Of a DNA stretch of 64,000 nucleotides, positions 24,794 through 33,544 are shown piece after piece; position 1 is the stretch's first letter; each line of letters opens with the position of its first letter. The notes under the pieces are model-generated. The model did not search any database. It was not told the DNA's origin and was given only the letters and a program-made list of their open reading frames with translations. The stretch is from assembly GCF_003665095.1 (NCBI RefSeq), contig NZ_RCHV01000002.1:4512501-4576500 (forward strand), in the 5' to 3' direction. Both the position numbers and the translations under genes were made by a program. The stretch comes from Streptomyces sp. Z26 (GTDB taxonomy: Bacteria > Actinomycetota > Actinomycetes > Streptomycetales > Streptomycetaceae).

Positions 24794-27268
24794 CTACTCC
24801 GTACGCAGCCCGTCCGGCCGCATCAGGCGCCACAGCACCGGCATGCTGACGAGCGTCACCAGCAGGATCAGCACACCCCCGAGCCCGGTCATGCCGCCCA
24901 GGCCCCGCCAGTCGACGGACAGCGGCTGCTCCGTGATCCTCAGCAGCACCACGCCCAGCCCCAGCCCGGTGACGGCGGCCAGCGCCATCCCCAGCAGCAC
25001 CGGCACGGCCGTCTGCCACAGCACCGACCACGCGAGCGTCGAACGCCGCGTGCCGAACGCGACCAGCACCGACAACAGCCGCTTGCGCTCCCGTAGTTGC
25101 TCCAGCGTGGAGACGACCATGCTGGCGCCGATCAGCAGCAGGACGCCCACGGCACCCAGGTACAGCCCCCGCTTGATGCTCGTGAACTCGTCCGACGCCT
25201 GCTGCGACTCCAGCTTCGACACGTACATCGTCGGGTCGAACGCGGCGGCCGTGTTCCGTACGTGCTCCGCGGCGTCCGGCACGTCCCGGTCGAGGGTCAC
25301 GTACGTCTCGGTGGTGCCGTTCGCCAGCCGCTTCTCGGAGAGCGCCCCCGGGGTGGCGAGGACGCGCGGCACGAAGTTGCCCAGCTCGCTCGGGCGCGAC
25401 CGCACCGTGGGCGCGTCCTCCGGTACGGTCCAGTGGTCCGGGCGGTGCTTGCCGCCCTCGCCGTCGTCGCCCCCGGTGAGGTCCACCACGGACCCGGCGC
25501 GCACGGGGTCCGGGCCGATCCGTTTGGCCGGGAGGTCGACGACGAACGTGTCGCCGTTCCGGCAGGAGTCGGTGCGGACGATCCGCGTGATCGCGGTGCA
25601 TCCGGCGACCGCGATGTTCTCGCCCCCCGCCTCGGCCTGCTTCCCCGTCAGCTCCACGTACCCCGTCGTGACGTCCAGGGTCGAGGCGACGCCCTTGGTC
25701 TCGGCCAGCTTCCGCGACAGCTGTGCGGGCGCCCCCAGTTCGTACTGGGTGGAGACCATCAGGTCGGCGCGGTCCGAGCGGCCGGTGTCCTCCGTCTGGT
25801 CCTGTTCGACGGACGTGAACAGCATCTGCAACGCGATCGCCCCGGCCACCGCCACCGTGATCCCGCTGACCGCGCGCGCCGCCGTACCGCTGTCCAACTG
25901 GAGCCGCCGTACGGCCAGTTGGAACGGCACCGCACCGCCCCGCAGCCGCCGTACGGCCGCCTCCACCAGCCACGGCAGCATCGCCGTGACCCCGACGAGG
26001 ACGAGCACGATGCCGCCCGCGACCTGGTACGTGGCGGCCGTGGACACGCTGTCGAAGCCGTTCAGCCGGGGCAGGAGCAGCGCCAGACCCACCACCGTGG
26101 GGACCAGCCGCCACCAGAGGCGCCGTCGCGGCGGGCTCGACCTCCGTACGACGCCCAGCGGTTCGATGACCACGCCGCGCAGCGCCAGGAGGGACACCGC
26201 GACGGCGCAGGCCGGGACGCCGAGCAGGATCAGGGCCAGGAAGCCCGCGCCGGGAGTCACATCGGTCGGGAACGCCGTGAACCGCTGGCTCTCCACCACC
26301 CCGATCAGCTGCCGCATCGGCAGGAACACCGCGCCGCCCACCAGCAGTCCGAGCAGCGCGCCGGTCGCCGCCTCGCCCGCGGCCACCCGGTGGGTCATCC
26401 GGGTGTCCGCGCCGACCAGCCGCAGCGCCGCCAGCCTGCGGTCGCGGCGCTCGCCGCCGAAGCGCACGGCGGCGGCGATGAACGCGGCCACCGGCAGCAG
26501 CAGGACGACGCAGATGACGATCAACAGGATGACCAGCTCGGGCTGGAGCGGTGGCGCCTCGGCGGGCTCCTCGAACCTGTCGACCCGCATCGCCGAGGTG
26601 AAGGGGCCGTCGTCGAGGTTCTCGTCGCCCGCGTAGAACAGCAGCTCCGTCGGGCCGGTCAGGCCCTCGTCCGCGATGGTGCCGGTGATCCGGTACGGCA
26701 GCCGCTCCCGGAGCAGCTCACCCTCGTCCGACTCCAGCAGCTTCCTCAGCGCGGGGGACGCGGCCATCTCGCCGTTCGCCGGGAGCGCGTCCAGGCCCGG
26801 CGGTACGGGCGGATGCGCGCCCTCCGGTCTGACGACCTGGCCGTCGACGCCGTCCCCGCGGAACTGGGTGCTGACGTCCGCGAAGAGCGCCGACCGGTCC
26901 GACTTGGGCACCATCTCGTCGATGCCCATCGTGTTCCGCGCGTCGCTCCGCGCCTCGCGCGCGGCCATCATGTGCGGCACGGACGCCGCCAGCAGCAGCA
27001 CGGCGACGCCGAGGCCGACACCGAGCGCCGTGAGCGCCGTACGGGTCCAGCCCTCGCGCCCGCCGCCGACCGCGAACCGCGCGCCCATCGCCAGGTCCGC
27101 CAGCCACCCGCCGCCGGAGCCGCGTGAGCCGCGCGAGCCGCGCGAGCCGCGAGAACCACCGGAGCCGCCGCCGCCGTGCCCGCCGCCGTCGCCGCCGCGG
27201 GACCCGTCGGCGCCGTCGGGCGGCGCCGCCCCCGTACGCACCCGTGGGGGTGTCCTCGTGCCCGTCAT
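24794..27268 (-). CDS. ABC exporter permease with two FtsX domains
   Basis: 824 aa. Gly/Ser/Arg-rich cytoplasmic lead (1-55) with a run of RGS units, first helix at about 80-98, a periplasm-side domain (about 100-255), then a triplet of helices with FtsX motif (VILLIVICVVLLLPVAAFIAAAVRFGGERRDRRLAALRLVGAD; about 260-420). A second large outer domain (500-680) and a final FtsX triplet (KRGLYLGAVGVLLLIGASMVVSTLEQLRERKRLLSVLVAFGTRRSTL) follow. The layout is that of Streptomyces MacB-like exporters with ATPase in a separate gene. ATGA overlap with the ATPase gene at 27265-27268 fixes the start. Substrate unknown: drug, peptide or lipoprotein export are all possible. Confidence 0.88.
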   Translation of the reverse strand: MTGTRTPPRVRTGAAPPDGADGSRGGDGGGHGGGGSGGSRGSRGSRGSRGSGGGWLADLAMGARFAVGGGREGWTRTALTALGVGLGVAVLLLAASVPHMMAAREARSDARNTMGIDEMVPKSDRSALFADVSTQFRGDGVDGQVVRPEGAHPPVPPGLDALPANGEMAASPALRKLLESDEGELLRERLPYRITGTIADEGLTGPTELLFYAGDENLDDGPFTSAMRVDRFEEPAEAPPLQPELVILLIVICVVLLLPVAAFIAAAVRFGGERRDRRLAALRLVGADTRMTHRVAAGEAATGALLGLLVGGAVFLPMRQLIGVVESQRFTAFPTDVTPGAGFLALILLGVPACAVAVSLLALRGVVIEPLGVVRRSSPPRRRLWWRLVPTVVGLALLLPRLNGFDSVSTAATYQVAGGIVLVLVGVTAMLPWLVEAAVRRLRGGAVPFQLAVRRLQLDSGTAARAVSGITVAVAGAIALQMLFTSVEQDQTEDTGRSDRADLMVSTQYELGAPAQLSRKLAETKGVASTLDVTTGYVELTGKQAEAGGENIAVAGCTAITRIVRTDSCRNGDTFVVDLPAKRIGPDPVRAGSVVDLTGGDDGEGGKHRPDHWTVPEDAPTVRSRPSELGNFVPRVLATPGALSEKRLANGTTETYVTLDRDVPDAAEHVRNTAAAFDPTMYVSKLESQQASDEFTSIKRGLYLGAVGVLLLIGASMVVSTLEQLRERKRLLSVLVAFGTRRSTLAWSVLWQTAVPVLLGMALAAVTGLGLGVVLLRITEQPLSVDWRGLGGMTGLGGVLILLVTLVSMPVLWRLMRPDGLRTE

Positions 27269-27960
27269 CCGACGCCCGCCATGTCCCGTGCCTTGCCGTC
27301 CCGTACGACGACCTCGCGGTCGGAGTACGCCGCCACCCGCGACTCGTGGGTGACCAGGACGACGGCCGCGCGGGTGTCCCGGGCGGCGTCCGTGAGCAGC
27401 TCCATCACGCGCTCGCCGTTGAGCGAGTCGAGCGCGCCGGTGGGCTCGTCCGCGAAGATCACCCCGGGGTTGCCGACGAGGGCGCGCGCGATGGCCACGC
27501 GCTGGCCCTGGCCGCCGGAGACCTGGCCGGGCCGGTGGTCGTGGACGTCGTCGACCTCCAGCCGCTCCAGCCACTCGCGGGCGCGGGCGTTGGCCTCCTT
27601 GCGGTGCACGCCGACGAGACGCAGCGGCAGCGCCACGTTCTCCGTACAGGTCAGCTCCGGCACCAACTGCCCGAACTGGAACACGAAGCCGAACTCCGAG
27701 CGGCGCAGCGCGCTCCTCCCGGCGTCGGCCATCGCGGACAGGTCGCGGTCCTTGTAACGCACGGTCCCCGAGTCCGGCGGCACGATCCCGGCGAGGCAGT
27801 GCAGCAGGGTGGACTTGCCGGAGCCCGACGGGCCCATGACGGCGACGACCTCCCCGGCGTGGATCTGGAAGTCGGCCCCGGCCAGGGCGGGCGTGCTGCC
27901 GTACGTCTTGTGCAGGTCGTGCGCGCTGAGGAGCGCGCCCGTCGCGGTGGGCGTGGTCAT
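27265..27960 (-). CDS. ABC transporter ATP-binding protein (MacB/LolD type)
   Basis: 231 aa. Walker A GPSGSGKST (about residues 43-51), Q-loop FVFQFGQLVPELT, signature VSGGQGQRVAIARAL, Walker B VIFADEPTGALD and switch His VLVTHE are all intact, so it should be a working ATPase. It belongs to the MacB/LolD group that pairs with FtsX-type permeases. It sits between padR (ATGA overlap at 27957-27960) and the permease (ATGA overlap), giving a tightly coupled padR-ATPase-permease operon, a usual arrangement for self-repressed efflux systems. Confidence 0.95.
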   Translation of the reverse strand: MTTPTATGALLSAHDLHKTYGSTPALAGADFQIHAGEVVAVMGPSGSGKSTLLHCLAGIVPPDSGTVRYKDRDLSAMADAGRSALRRSEFGFVFQFGQLVPELTCTENVALPLRLVGVHRKEANARAREWLERLEVDDVHDHRPGQVSGGQGQRVAIARALVGNPGVIFADEPTGALDSLNGERVMELLTDAARDTRAAVVLVTHESRVAAYSDREVVVRDGKARDMAGVG

Positions 27961-28481
27961 CGCCGCACCTCCTTCGCGAGCTTGTCGAGGCGCGCGGCGG
28001 TCAGTTCGAGCCAGCGCAGGTCGGCCTCAAGGTGGAAGAGCGCGTGGTCGCAGATCAGTTGGTCCGCGAGGTCTCCGTCCTTCTTTCGGCGGGTGAGGTC
28101 GCGCATCAGCCGCAGGTGCTCCGCGCGCTGGGTGTCCAGGAGTTCGGCGGCGTCACGCTCCGTGAGCAGCGCGAGGACGACCTTCGTGTAGAGGACGCTC
28201 TGGAGGTACGGCTCCGGCTTCTCCGGGCGCGCCAGCCACTCGGCGACGTCGGTGACACCGGCGTCGGTGATGGCGTACCGCTTGCGCTCTGGACCACCGC
28301 CCGCCTCGACGCCGTCGACCTCGATGAGGCCGTTCTTCAGCAGGCGCGACATCGTCGAGTAGACCTGCCCGTAGTGCAGGGGGCGGTCGTGGCCGAAGCG
28401 CTCGTCGAAGGCGCGCTTGAGGTCGTACCCGTGGCGGGGGCCGGACTCCAGGAGACCGAGCAGGGTGTGGCTGATGGACAT
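27957..28481 (-). CDS. PadR-family transcriptional regulator, first gene of the ABC exporter operon
   Basis: 174 aa. N-terminal winged helix (MSISHTLLGLLESGPRHGYDLKRAFDERFG, HYGQVYSTMSRLLKNGLIEVDG...ERKRYAITDAG, residues 1-80) with the PadR signature, and a helical C-terminal dimer domain (Vir class, about 95-174). PadR repressors usually respond to the compound exported by the linked ABC pump. The palindromes at 28501-28520 lie 20-40 bp before its start and are the likely operators. The start is the ATG at 28481, chosen because the conserved N-terminus begins there. Confidence 0.92.
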   Translation of the reverse strand: MSISHTLLGLLESGPRHGYDLKRAFDERFGHDRPLHYGQVYSTMSRLLKNGLIEVDGVEAGGGPERKRYAITDAGVTDVAEWLARPEKPEPYLQSVLYTKVVLALLTERDAAELLDTQRAEHLRLMRDLTRRKKDGDLADQLICDHALFHLEADLRWLELTAARLDKLAKEVRR

Positions 28482-28500
28482 GCCGGGGACTCTACACCAC

Positions 28501-28520
28501 GTGTATACACCTTGCGTATA
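28501..28520. promoter_or_regulatory. GTGTATACAC palindrome plus second GTATAC half, probable PadR operator
   Basis: GTGTATACAC (28501-28510) is perfectly self-complementary; GTATAC repeats at 28515-28520, so the two TATAC cores are about 13 bp apart. The AT-rich stretch stands out from its surroundings and lies at the padR promoter. It may also affect the divergent ahpD gene 180 bp away. Assignment to PadR is by position. Confidence 0.6.
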
Positions 28521-28697
28521 CATCGGGTGCAGAGTTCTGTGTACGCCCATGGTGAGCCGCTGAGCTGCGATGATGCCGCTCCGGCCGGTTCCCGGCGGCC
28601 TACGGGGCACGTACGACCGCCGCGCGGACCGCCGTACGACCGCCGCACGTCCACCCCCTCGGATGTGGCACCGTGGAGCCGACCACAGGGAGGCGGC

Positions 28698-29231
28698 ATG
28701 GCACTGGACGACCTCGTCGCGGCACTGCCGGACTACGCCGGGGACCTCGGCGCGAACCTGCGCTCCGTCATCGGACGCTCCCCGCTGCCCCGGCCACGCC
28801 TCTGGGGAACGGTGCTCGCCTGCGCCGTCGCCGTACGCTCCCCACCCGTGCTGCGCGCCCTCGGACCGCAGGCGCGCGAGGAGTTGACGCCCGCGGAGTA
28901 CACGGCGGCGAAGGCCGCCGCCTCGGCCATGGCGATGACCAACGTCTTCCACCGCGGCCGCCACCTGCTCTCCGACCCCGCGTACGTCACTCTCCGTGCG
29001 GGCCTGCGGACGAACGTCCTCGGCCACCCCGGGGTCGACCGGATCGACCACGAGACCTGGGCGCTCGCCGTCTCCGCGGTCCACGGCTGCGGCGCCTGCC
29101 TCGACGCGCACGAGCGCGCCCTGCGCCGGGCGGGCGTCGAACGGGAGGCGGTCCAGGAGGCGTTCCGGATCGCGGCGGTCATCCAGGCCGCGGGCACCAC
29201 GCTGGACGCGGAGGCGGTGCTCGGCGACTGA
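28698..29231 (+). CDS. ahpD: AhpD-like alkyl hydroperoxidase without an adjacent AhpC
   Basis: 177 aa, normal AhpD length. The active-site motif AVHGCGACLDAHE holds the redox CxxC pair, a Glu (in HETWAL) of the proton relay and His (DAHE). The helices DLVAALPDYAGDLGANLRSVI at the start match AhpD of actinobacteria, which recycles AhpC with lipoamide and has weak peroxidase activity of its own. In Streptomyces and mycobacteria ahpD usually follows ahpC; here the neighbour is the divergent padR operon. RBS GGGAGG is 6 nt from the ATG. Confidence 0.9.
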   Translation: MALDDLVAALPDYAGDLGANLRSVIGRSPLPRPRLWGTVLACAVAVRSPPVLRALGPQAREELTPAEYTAAKAAASAMAMTNVFHRGRHLLSDPAYVTLRAGLRTNVLGHPGVDRIDHETWALAVSAVHGCGACLDAHERALRRAGVEREAVQEAFRIAAVIQAAGTTLDAEAVLGD

Positions 29232-29323
29232 CGCGCGCGCCGGTGGCCCGCGAGCCGCCCCGGGCACGCCGAGGGGCGGTCACCGGTGCCCCGGTGCCGC
29301 CCCGTCCGCTGTCCGAAGAACCG

Positions 29324-31702
29324 CTACGGCAGCGGGAGTTCGAACCAGACCACCTTGCCCGTCGACAGCCGCGTCGCCCCCCAGCGCCGGGCGATCCGGT
29401 TGACGAGGTACAGGCCGCGCCCGCCCTCGTCCGTCGCGCGCGCCTGCCGCAGCCGCGGCAGCTGCGGCACGTCGTCGCCGACCTCGCAGCGGAGCATGTC
29501 CGTACGCAGCAGGCGCAGCGTGATGGGGCGCTCCGCGTACCGGACGGCGTTCGTCACGACCTCGCTGACCAGCAGCTCGACCGAGTCCGACAGCTCCTCC
29601 AGGTCCCAGCGCGCCAGCGCGCGCCGGGCCAGCCGCCGGGCCTGGCCCGCGGTCTGGGCGCGCGGGTCCAGATACCAGTACGCGACGTCGCTCGGGGTTA
29701 TCCCGTCGAAGCGGGCGGCCAGCAGCGCGATGTCGTCGTCCCGGTCGCCGGGCCCGAGGATGTCCAGCACCTCGTCGCACAGCGGCTCCAGCGGCGGCGC
29801 CGTGCCCGGCCGGGTCAGCCGGGCCGTGTCGGCCAGCTTCTGGCGCAGGAAGTCGATGCCGGTCCACACGTCGCGTACGCGCGACTCGACCAGCCCGTCC
29901 GTGTACAGCAGCAGCGTCGCGCCCTCCGGCGCGTCCAGCTCCACCGCCTCGAAGTCGACGCCACCGACCCCGATCGGCGCGCCCGCCGGTATCCGCAGCA
30001 CCTCGGCGCGCCCGTCCCGGTGCAGCATGACGGGCGGCGGATGCCCCGCGTTCGCCACCAGCAGGCGGTGCGCGACCGGGTCGTAGACCGCGTACAGGCA
30101 GGTGGCCATCCGGTCGCTGCCCAGCCGCTGGGCCTGGTCGTCGAGGTGGTGCAGCACCTCCTGCGGCGGCAGGTCCAGCCCGGCGAGCGTCTGCGCGGTC
30201 GTACGCAGCTGGCCCATGATCGCGGCCGACGTCATCGAGTGGCCCATCACGTCGCCCACGACCAGCGCGACCCGGCTGCCGGGCAGCGGGATCGCGTCGT
30301 ACCAGTCGCCGCCGACGCGCGCGGTCTCGGCCGCGGGCAGGTAGCGGCTGGCGAGCGTGCAGCCGGTGGGCTGCGGCAGGGCGTCCGGGAGCATCGTGCG
30401 CTGCAACTCGTCAGCGATGTACGCCTCGCGCCCGTACAGCACCGCCTTGTCCACGCCCAGCGCCGTGTGCGTCGCCAGCTGGGCCGCGACGAGCAGGTCG
30501 TCCGGCTCGAACGCGGGCCGCTCCGGGCGGCGCAGGAACACCGCCGCGCCGATCACCCGGCGCCGCCCGCGCAGCGGGGCGAGGACGGCGCGGTGGCCGT
30601 CCGGCAGCTCGCAGTCCGGGCCGAGCAGTTCGGGCAGGGCGGAGCTGGCGGAGTCCGAGTCGGCGAAGACGGGACGTACGCCGCGCAGCACCTCGGCCAG
30701 CGGGCCGCCCGGCTGCACGTTGGTGTGCTCGGCGGCGCCCGACGTCGCCGCGTCCGGCTGCCCGAAGAGGAGCGGCAGCCCGCTGTCGGGGTGCTGCGCC
30801 TCCGGGATGCGGTCGCTGCGCCGCAGCCGCAGCACGAACGGGCTGGACGGGCGCTCGTCACCGACGGGCAGCGGGTCGCGCAGGTACACCAGGATGGCGT
30901 CCGAGTACGCGGGCACGCTGGCCCGGCACAGCCCGAGGACCGTCTCGTCGAGGTCCACGCCGCGCGCGATGCGCCGTGTGGCCGCGCCGACGAAGCGCAG
31001 CCGGTCGCCGCCGCGCCGCTCCCGCTCGGCGGTCTCGCCGTCCTCCGCGCTCAGGGGCGCGGCCGGTGCGGGTGCGGGAGTGGTCGCCGCGTCGCCGGGA
31101 CCGCCCGTCGCCGGGCCGCCCGCCTGCTCCGCCGCGGCGGTCGCCTCCGGCGCCACCGTGCCCGTCGTACGCCGCCGGGCCGCGCCGCGTGCCGCGTTCC
31201 GGTCGAGGTCCGCCGCGTCCTCCGGTCGGCGTCTGCTGGTCGCCGCCGCGGCCGAACGGTCGCCCGCCGCGCTCTGCGCCCGCGCCGCCGTCGGGCGCTT
31301 CGCGCCCGCGCGCTTGCGCGCCGACTTGGCGCCGGTCGTCTTGCCGCCGCCCGTGGCGCGCTCCGCACCACCGCCGCTCGTCCCACTCGTACCCGCCGCG
31401 TCACCCACGTCGCTCACGCTACCCGCGTCACCGGCGGTACCGGACCCCCTTCGACGCCCGTCGCCGCGCACCGGCGCGGCCGCCTGCTCGCGGGGGTCGG
31501 GGACGGCGGCGTGCGCCGTCTCGTCCTCGTACGGCGCGGACTCGTACGGCGCGGGCCGGTCCGCCGTGCCACCGGCCGGTGGTGCGGCGCCGTCCGCGGG
31601 CGTGGCCGCGGCAGGACCGGCGGGCGGCCCTGTCGGCGGGTCCGGCGGCTCGGCTCTGCTCGCCGCGGGGGTTTCGTGCTCCGTCACGCGTTGGGTTTCC
31701 AT
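29324..31702 (-). CDS. SpoIIE-type PP2C phosphatase with GAF and RsbW-like ATPase domains
   Basis: 792 aa. Disordered Ala/Arg/Thr-rich lead (1-235), GAF-like sensor (about 240-400), SpoIIE/RsbU phosphatase (about 420-630: VGGDWYDAIPLPGSRVALVVGDVMGHSMTSA, metal Asp residues visible; LLLYTDGLVE; DDIALLAARF), and a C-terminal HATPase (about 680-792: ELLVSEVVTNAVRYA N-box, DEGGRGLYLVNRIARRWG). This combination is abundant in Streptomyces and acts in partner-switching control of alternative sigma factors. It dephosphorylates an anti-anti-sigma factor while the kinase-like domain may act as the anti-sigma. No sigma or antagonist gene is nearby. The ATG at 31702 lacks a good RBS; a GTG five codons in is an alternative. 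Confidence 0.9.
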   Translation of the reverse strand: METQRVTEHETPAASRAEPPDPPTGPPAGPAAATPADGAAPPAGGTADRPAPYESAPYEDETAHAAVPDPREQAAAPVRGDGRRRGSGTAGDAGSVSDVGDAAGTSGTSGGGAERATGGGKTTGAKSARKRAGAKRPTAARAQSAAGDRSAAAATSRRRPEDAADLDRNAARGAARRRTTGTVAPEATAAAEQAGGPATGGPGDAATTPAPAPAAPLSAEDGETAERERRGGDRLRFVGAATRRIARGVDLDETVLGLCRASVPAYSDAILVYLRDPLPVGDERPSSPFVLRLRRSDRIPEAQHPDSGLPLLFGQPDAATSGAAEHTNVQPGGPLAEVLRGVRPVFADSDSASSALPELLGPDCELPDGHRAVLAPLRGRRRVIGAAVFLRRPERPAFEPDDLLVAAQLATHTALGVDKAVLYGREAYIADELQRTMLPDALPQPTGCTLASRYLPAAETARVGGDWYDAIPLPGSRVALVVGDVMGHSMTSAAIMGQLRTTAQTLAGLDLPPQEVLHHLDDQAQRLGSDRMATCLYAVYDPVAHRLLVANAGHPPPVMLHRDGRAEVLRIPAGAPIGVGGVDFEAVELDAPEGATLLLYTDGLVESRVRDVWTGIDFLRQKLADTARLTRPGTAPPLEPLCDEVLDILGPGDRDDDIALLAARFDGITPSDVAYWYLDPRAQTAGQARRLARRALARWDLEELSDSVELLVSEVVTNAVRYAERPITLRLLRTDMLRCEVGDDVPQLPRLRQARATDEGGRGLYLVNRIARRWGATRLSTGKVVWFELPLP

Positions 31703-31762
31703 CCGTCCGGGGCTTGCGCGCCAGGCGCGCGCCCTGAGCTTTCTGCTCGCGGGGCGGCGGGC

Positions 31763-32443
31763 CTAGGCACGCCGTCGGCAATGCAGGAAGAGCTGGATCT
31801 CGGGGGGTACTTCCGTGCTGGCCGGGGCGAAGGCGTACGCGTCCTCCCCGACGAGTTCGAACCCGGTGTCGCGCACGATCCGGCGCAGATCCTCTCTGAG
31901 GTAGCCGGATACCCGGATCGTGTTACCCAGGAACGGTATCGAGAAATCGTTCACATCCGCTTCCACCATCCCCAGGGCCATCAGCCCGCCCTCGCGCAAC
32001 TGCCCGTGCAGCATGCGCAGGGCGTACGGGATCTCCTCACGCGGCAGCATCAGCACCGAGAAGAAGGCGGTGACACCGTCGAACGGGCCCAGCGCCTGCC
32101 GCTCCGTGTCGGCGATGTCCACCCGGTGGAACTCCGCGCCGGGCACGTTCTCCCGCGCCAGCTTGAGCATCCCGGGCGACAGGTCCGTGCCGACCACCTC
32201 GTGTCCCGCCTCGACGAGCTGCCGCGCGGTGGGCAGCCCCGTACCGCAGCCGAGGTCGAGCACGCGGGAGCCGGGCGGCAGCTCGGCCGCCAGCCAGGCA
32301 CCCGCCGCGAGCTGGCCCTCCTTGTGCGGGAACGCCTCGTCGTAGCGGTCGCCGATCAGGTCGAACGCCTCGGCCTGGCCGCTGCGGTCCATCTCCGACC
32401 GGTTGAAGCCCGCGTAGGCCCCCTGGCCGTCGGTGCTGCTCAT
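31763..32443 (-). CDS. Class I SAM-dependent methyltransferase
   Basis: 226 aa. Motif I VLDLGCGTGLPTA (about residues 61-73), acidic end of strand 2 (VVGTDLSPGMLKLA) and post-I segments are clear, and the fold is the Methyltransf_11/25 type. The C-terminal part has ALGMVEADVNDFSIPFLGNTIRVSGYLREDLRRIV, an insertion seen in a group of actinobacterial methyltransferases of unknown substrate. RBS AGGAG 8-10 nt upstream. It lies 60 bp upstream of the SpoIIE gene on the same strand; no functional link is evident. Confidence 0.85.
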   Translation of the reverse strand: MSSTDGQGAYAGFNRSEMDRSGQAEAFDLIGDRYDEAFPHKEGQLAAGAWLAAELPPGSRVLDLGCGTGLPTARQLVEAGHEVVGTDLSPGMLKLARENVPGAEFHRVDIADTERQALGPFDGVTAFFSVLMLPREEIPYALRMLHGQLREGGLMALGMVEADVNDFSIPFLGNTIRVSGYLREDLRRIVRDTGFELVGEDAYAFAPASTEVPPEIQLFLHCRRRA

Positions 32444-32600
32444 GTGAGGGCTCCTCTCCGGCCTGGTGCCAAGTCCCCTGGTGGGGATGGGAGTTGCGCA
32501 GCAGCGTCATGTTTACGGAGCTTGATCCTACGTTTGCGACCGGGGGGCGCATCAAGGGGTGCACGGAGGTTGTCGCCCGGCTGTGATCGACAGGCCCGCC

Positions 32601-33419
32601 TCACGGCGCCGAACCGCCGTTCCGCGCGCGCCGTACGGGCCCCTCCGCCTGCGCCGGAGGGCGGTCCAGCGCCCCCGGCCCCGCCGCCCGCTCCACGGCG
32701 TCCGGCTCCGGCGCGCGGTCCCAGTCGTCCGGCAGCGACGGCACCGGCCAGCGCGGGTCCGGGCGCCAGCGCTCCCAGCCGTCCGCGTACGGCGATCCCC
32801 ACTCCCGGATCTCCTCCACCGCGGCACGCCCCGCCTCCCGCACCCGCCGGGCACCCGCCTCGTCCAGCAGGCCGACGCGTCGGGCCTCCGCGAACTCGTC
32901 CTCGTCCCGCCACTCCCAGCGCCCGTCGGGGAGGACCACGATGTCGAGGAAGTGGTCCTCGGAGTCGACGCCTCCGGACCAGCGGGTCCGGGGCTCCTCC
33001 AGGTTCACGTAGAAGTTCTTGAAGCGCCAGCCGCGGTCCCAGAACAGCCACACCGACCAGGGGTCGCCGGGCCGCGCCAGCTTCAGCACCCCGGTGCCGA
33101 ACCACGGGCTGGTCACCGTCGTACGGGGCTTCGTGTAGCGGGTGGCCAGCGGCTCGCGGTGCACCGGCGTACCGTCCGCGAGCTGCGGCTTGACGCAGAC
33201 CGTGCCCGGGGCGACCCACACGGCCAGCAGGTCCGGGGTGTCCCGGACGACGGTCACCGGGCGGCAGATGTGCGGGACGCCGTCCCGCCCGGCGCCGTTG
33301 GCGCGGTACCGCCACAGGACCCGGTCCCCGGGCGCCCACGCGCGCCGGGCGCCGCCCCGGCGGCTGCCGGGGGCGCCGTCACGGTCACCCGTACGCGATC
33401 CCGCCGTGTCCGCTGTCAT
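32601..33419 (-). CDS. DUF402 protein (FomD-like)
   Basis: 272 aa. After a Gly/Arg-rich lead (1-30), WAPGDRVLWRYRANG starts the DUF402 beta-barrel; FKNFYVNLEEPRTRWSGGVDSEDHFLDIVVLPDGRWEWRDEDEF carries the conserved Asp/Glu residues that bind divalent metal in FomD (a nucleoside-phosphonate diesterase) and in the related diphosphatase Ntdp. WERWRPDPRWPVPSLPDDWDR is the typical actinobacterial C-terminus, followed by a disordered tail. Likely a nucleotide or phosphodiester hydrolase, with the natural substrate unknown. The start is at the ATG 33419, since upstream in-frame sequence is non-coding or part of fumC read in another frame. Confidence 0.85.
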   Translation of the reverse strand: MTADTAGSRTGDRDGAPGSRRGGARRAWAPGDRVLWRYRANGAGRDGVPHICRPVTVVRDTPDLLAVWVAPGTVCVKPQLADGTPVHREPLATRYTKPRTTVTSPWFGTGVLKLARPGDPWSVWLFWDRGWRFKNFYVNLEEPRTRWSGGVDSEDHFLDIVVLPDGRWEWRDEDEFAEARRVGLLDEAGARRVREAGRAAVEEIREWGSPYADGWERWRPDPRWPVPSLPDDWDRAPEPDAVERAAGPGALDRPPAQAEGPVRRARNGGSAP

Positions 33420-33544
33420 GGGCAGAGCGTAGTGGGGACGCCCGTGGCGCGCCGTGACGCATGCCGCAGGGCACCCGTTCGGGCGGGGGGCGTACGCGGG
33501 GGCGTCCCGACCGGACCCGGGCCCCCGGGTGGCCCGGGGTCGGC

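Noticed and set aside
28673..33022. 1449-codon open frame on the + strand across ahpD to DUF402
   Set aside because: Arg/Pro-rich product antisense or out of frame to genes with clear domains; a GC-driven shadow.
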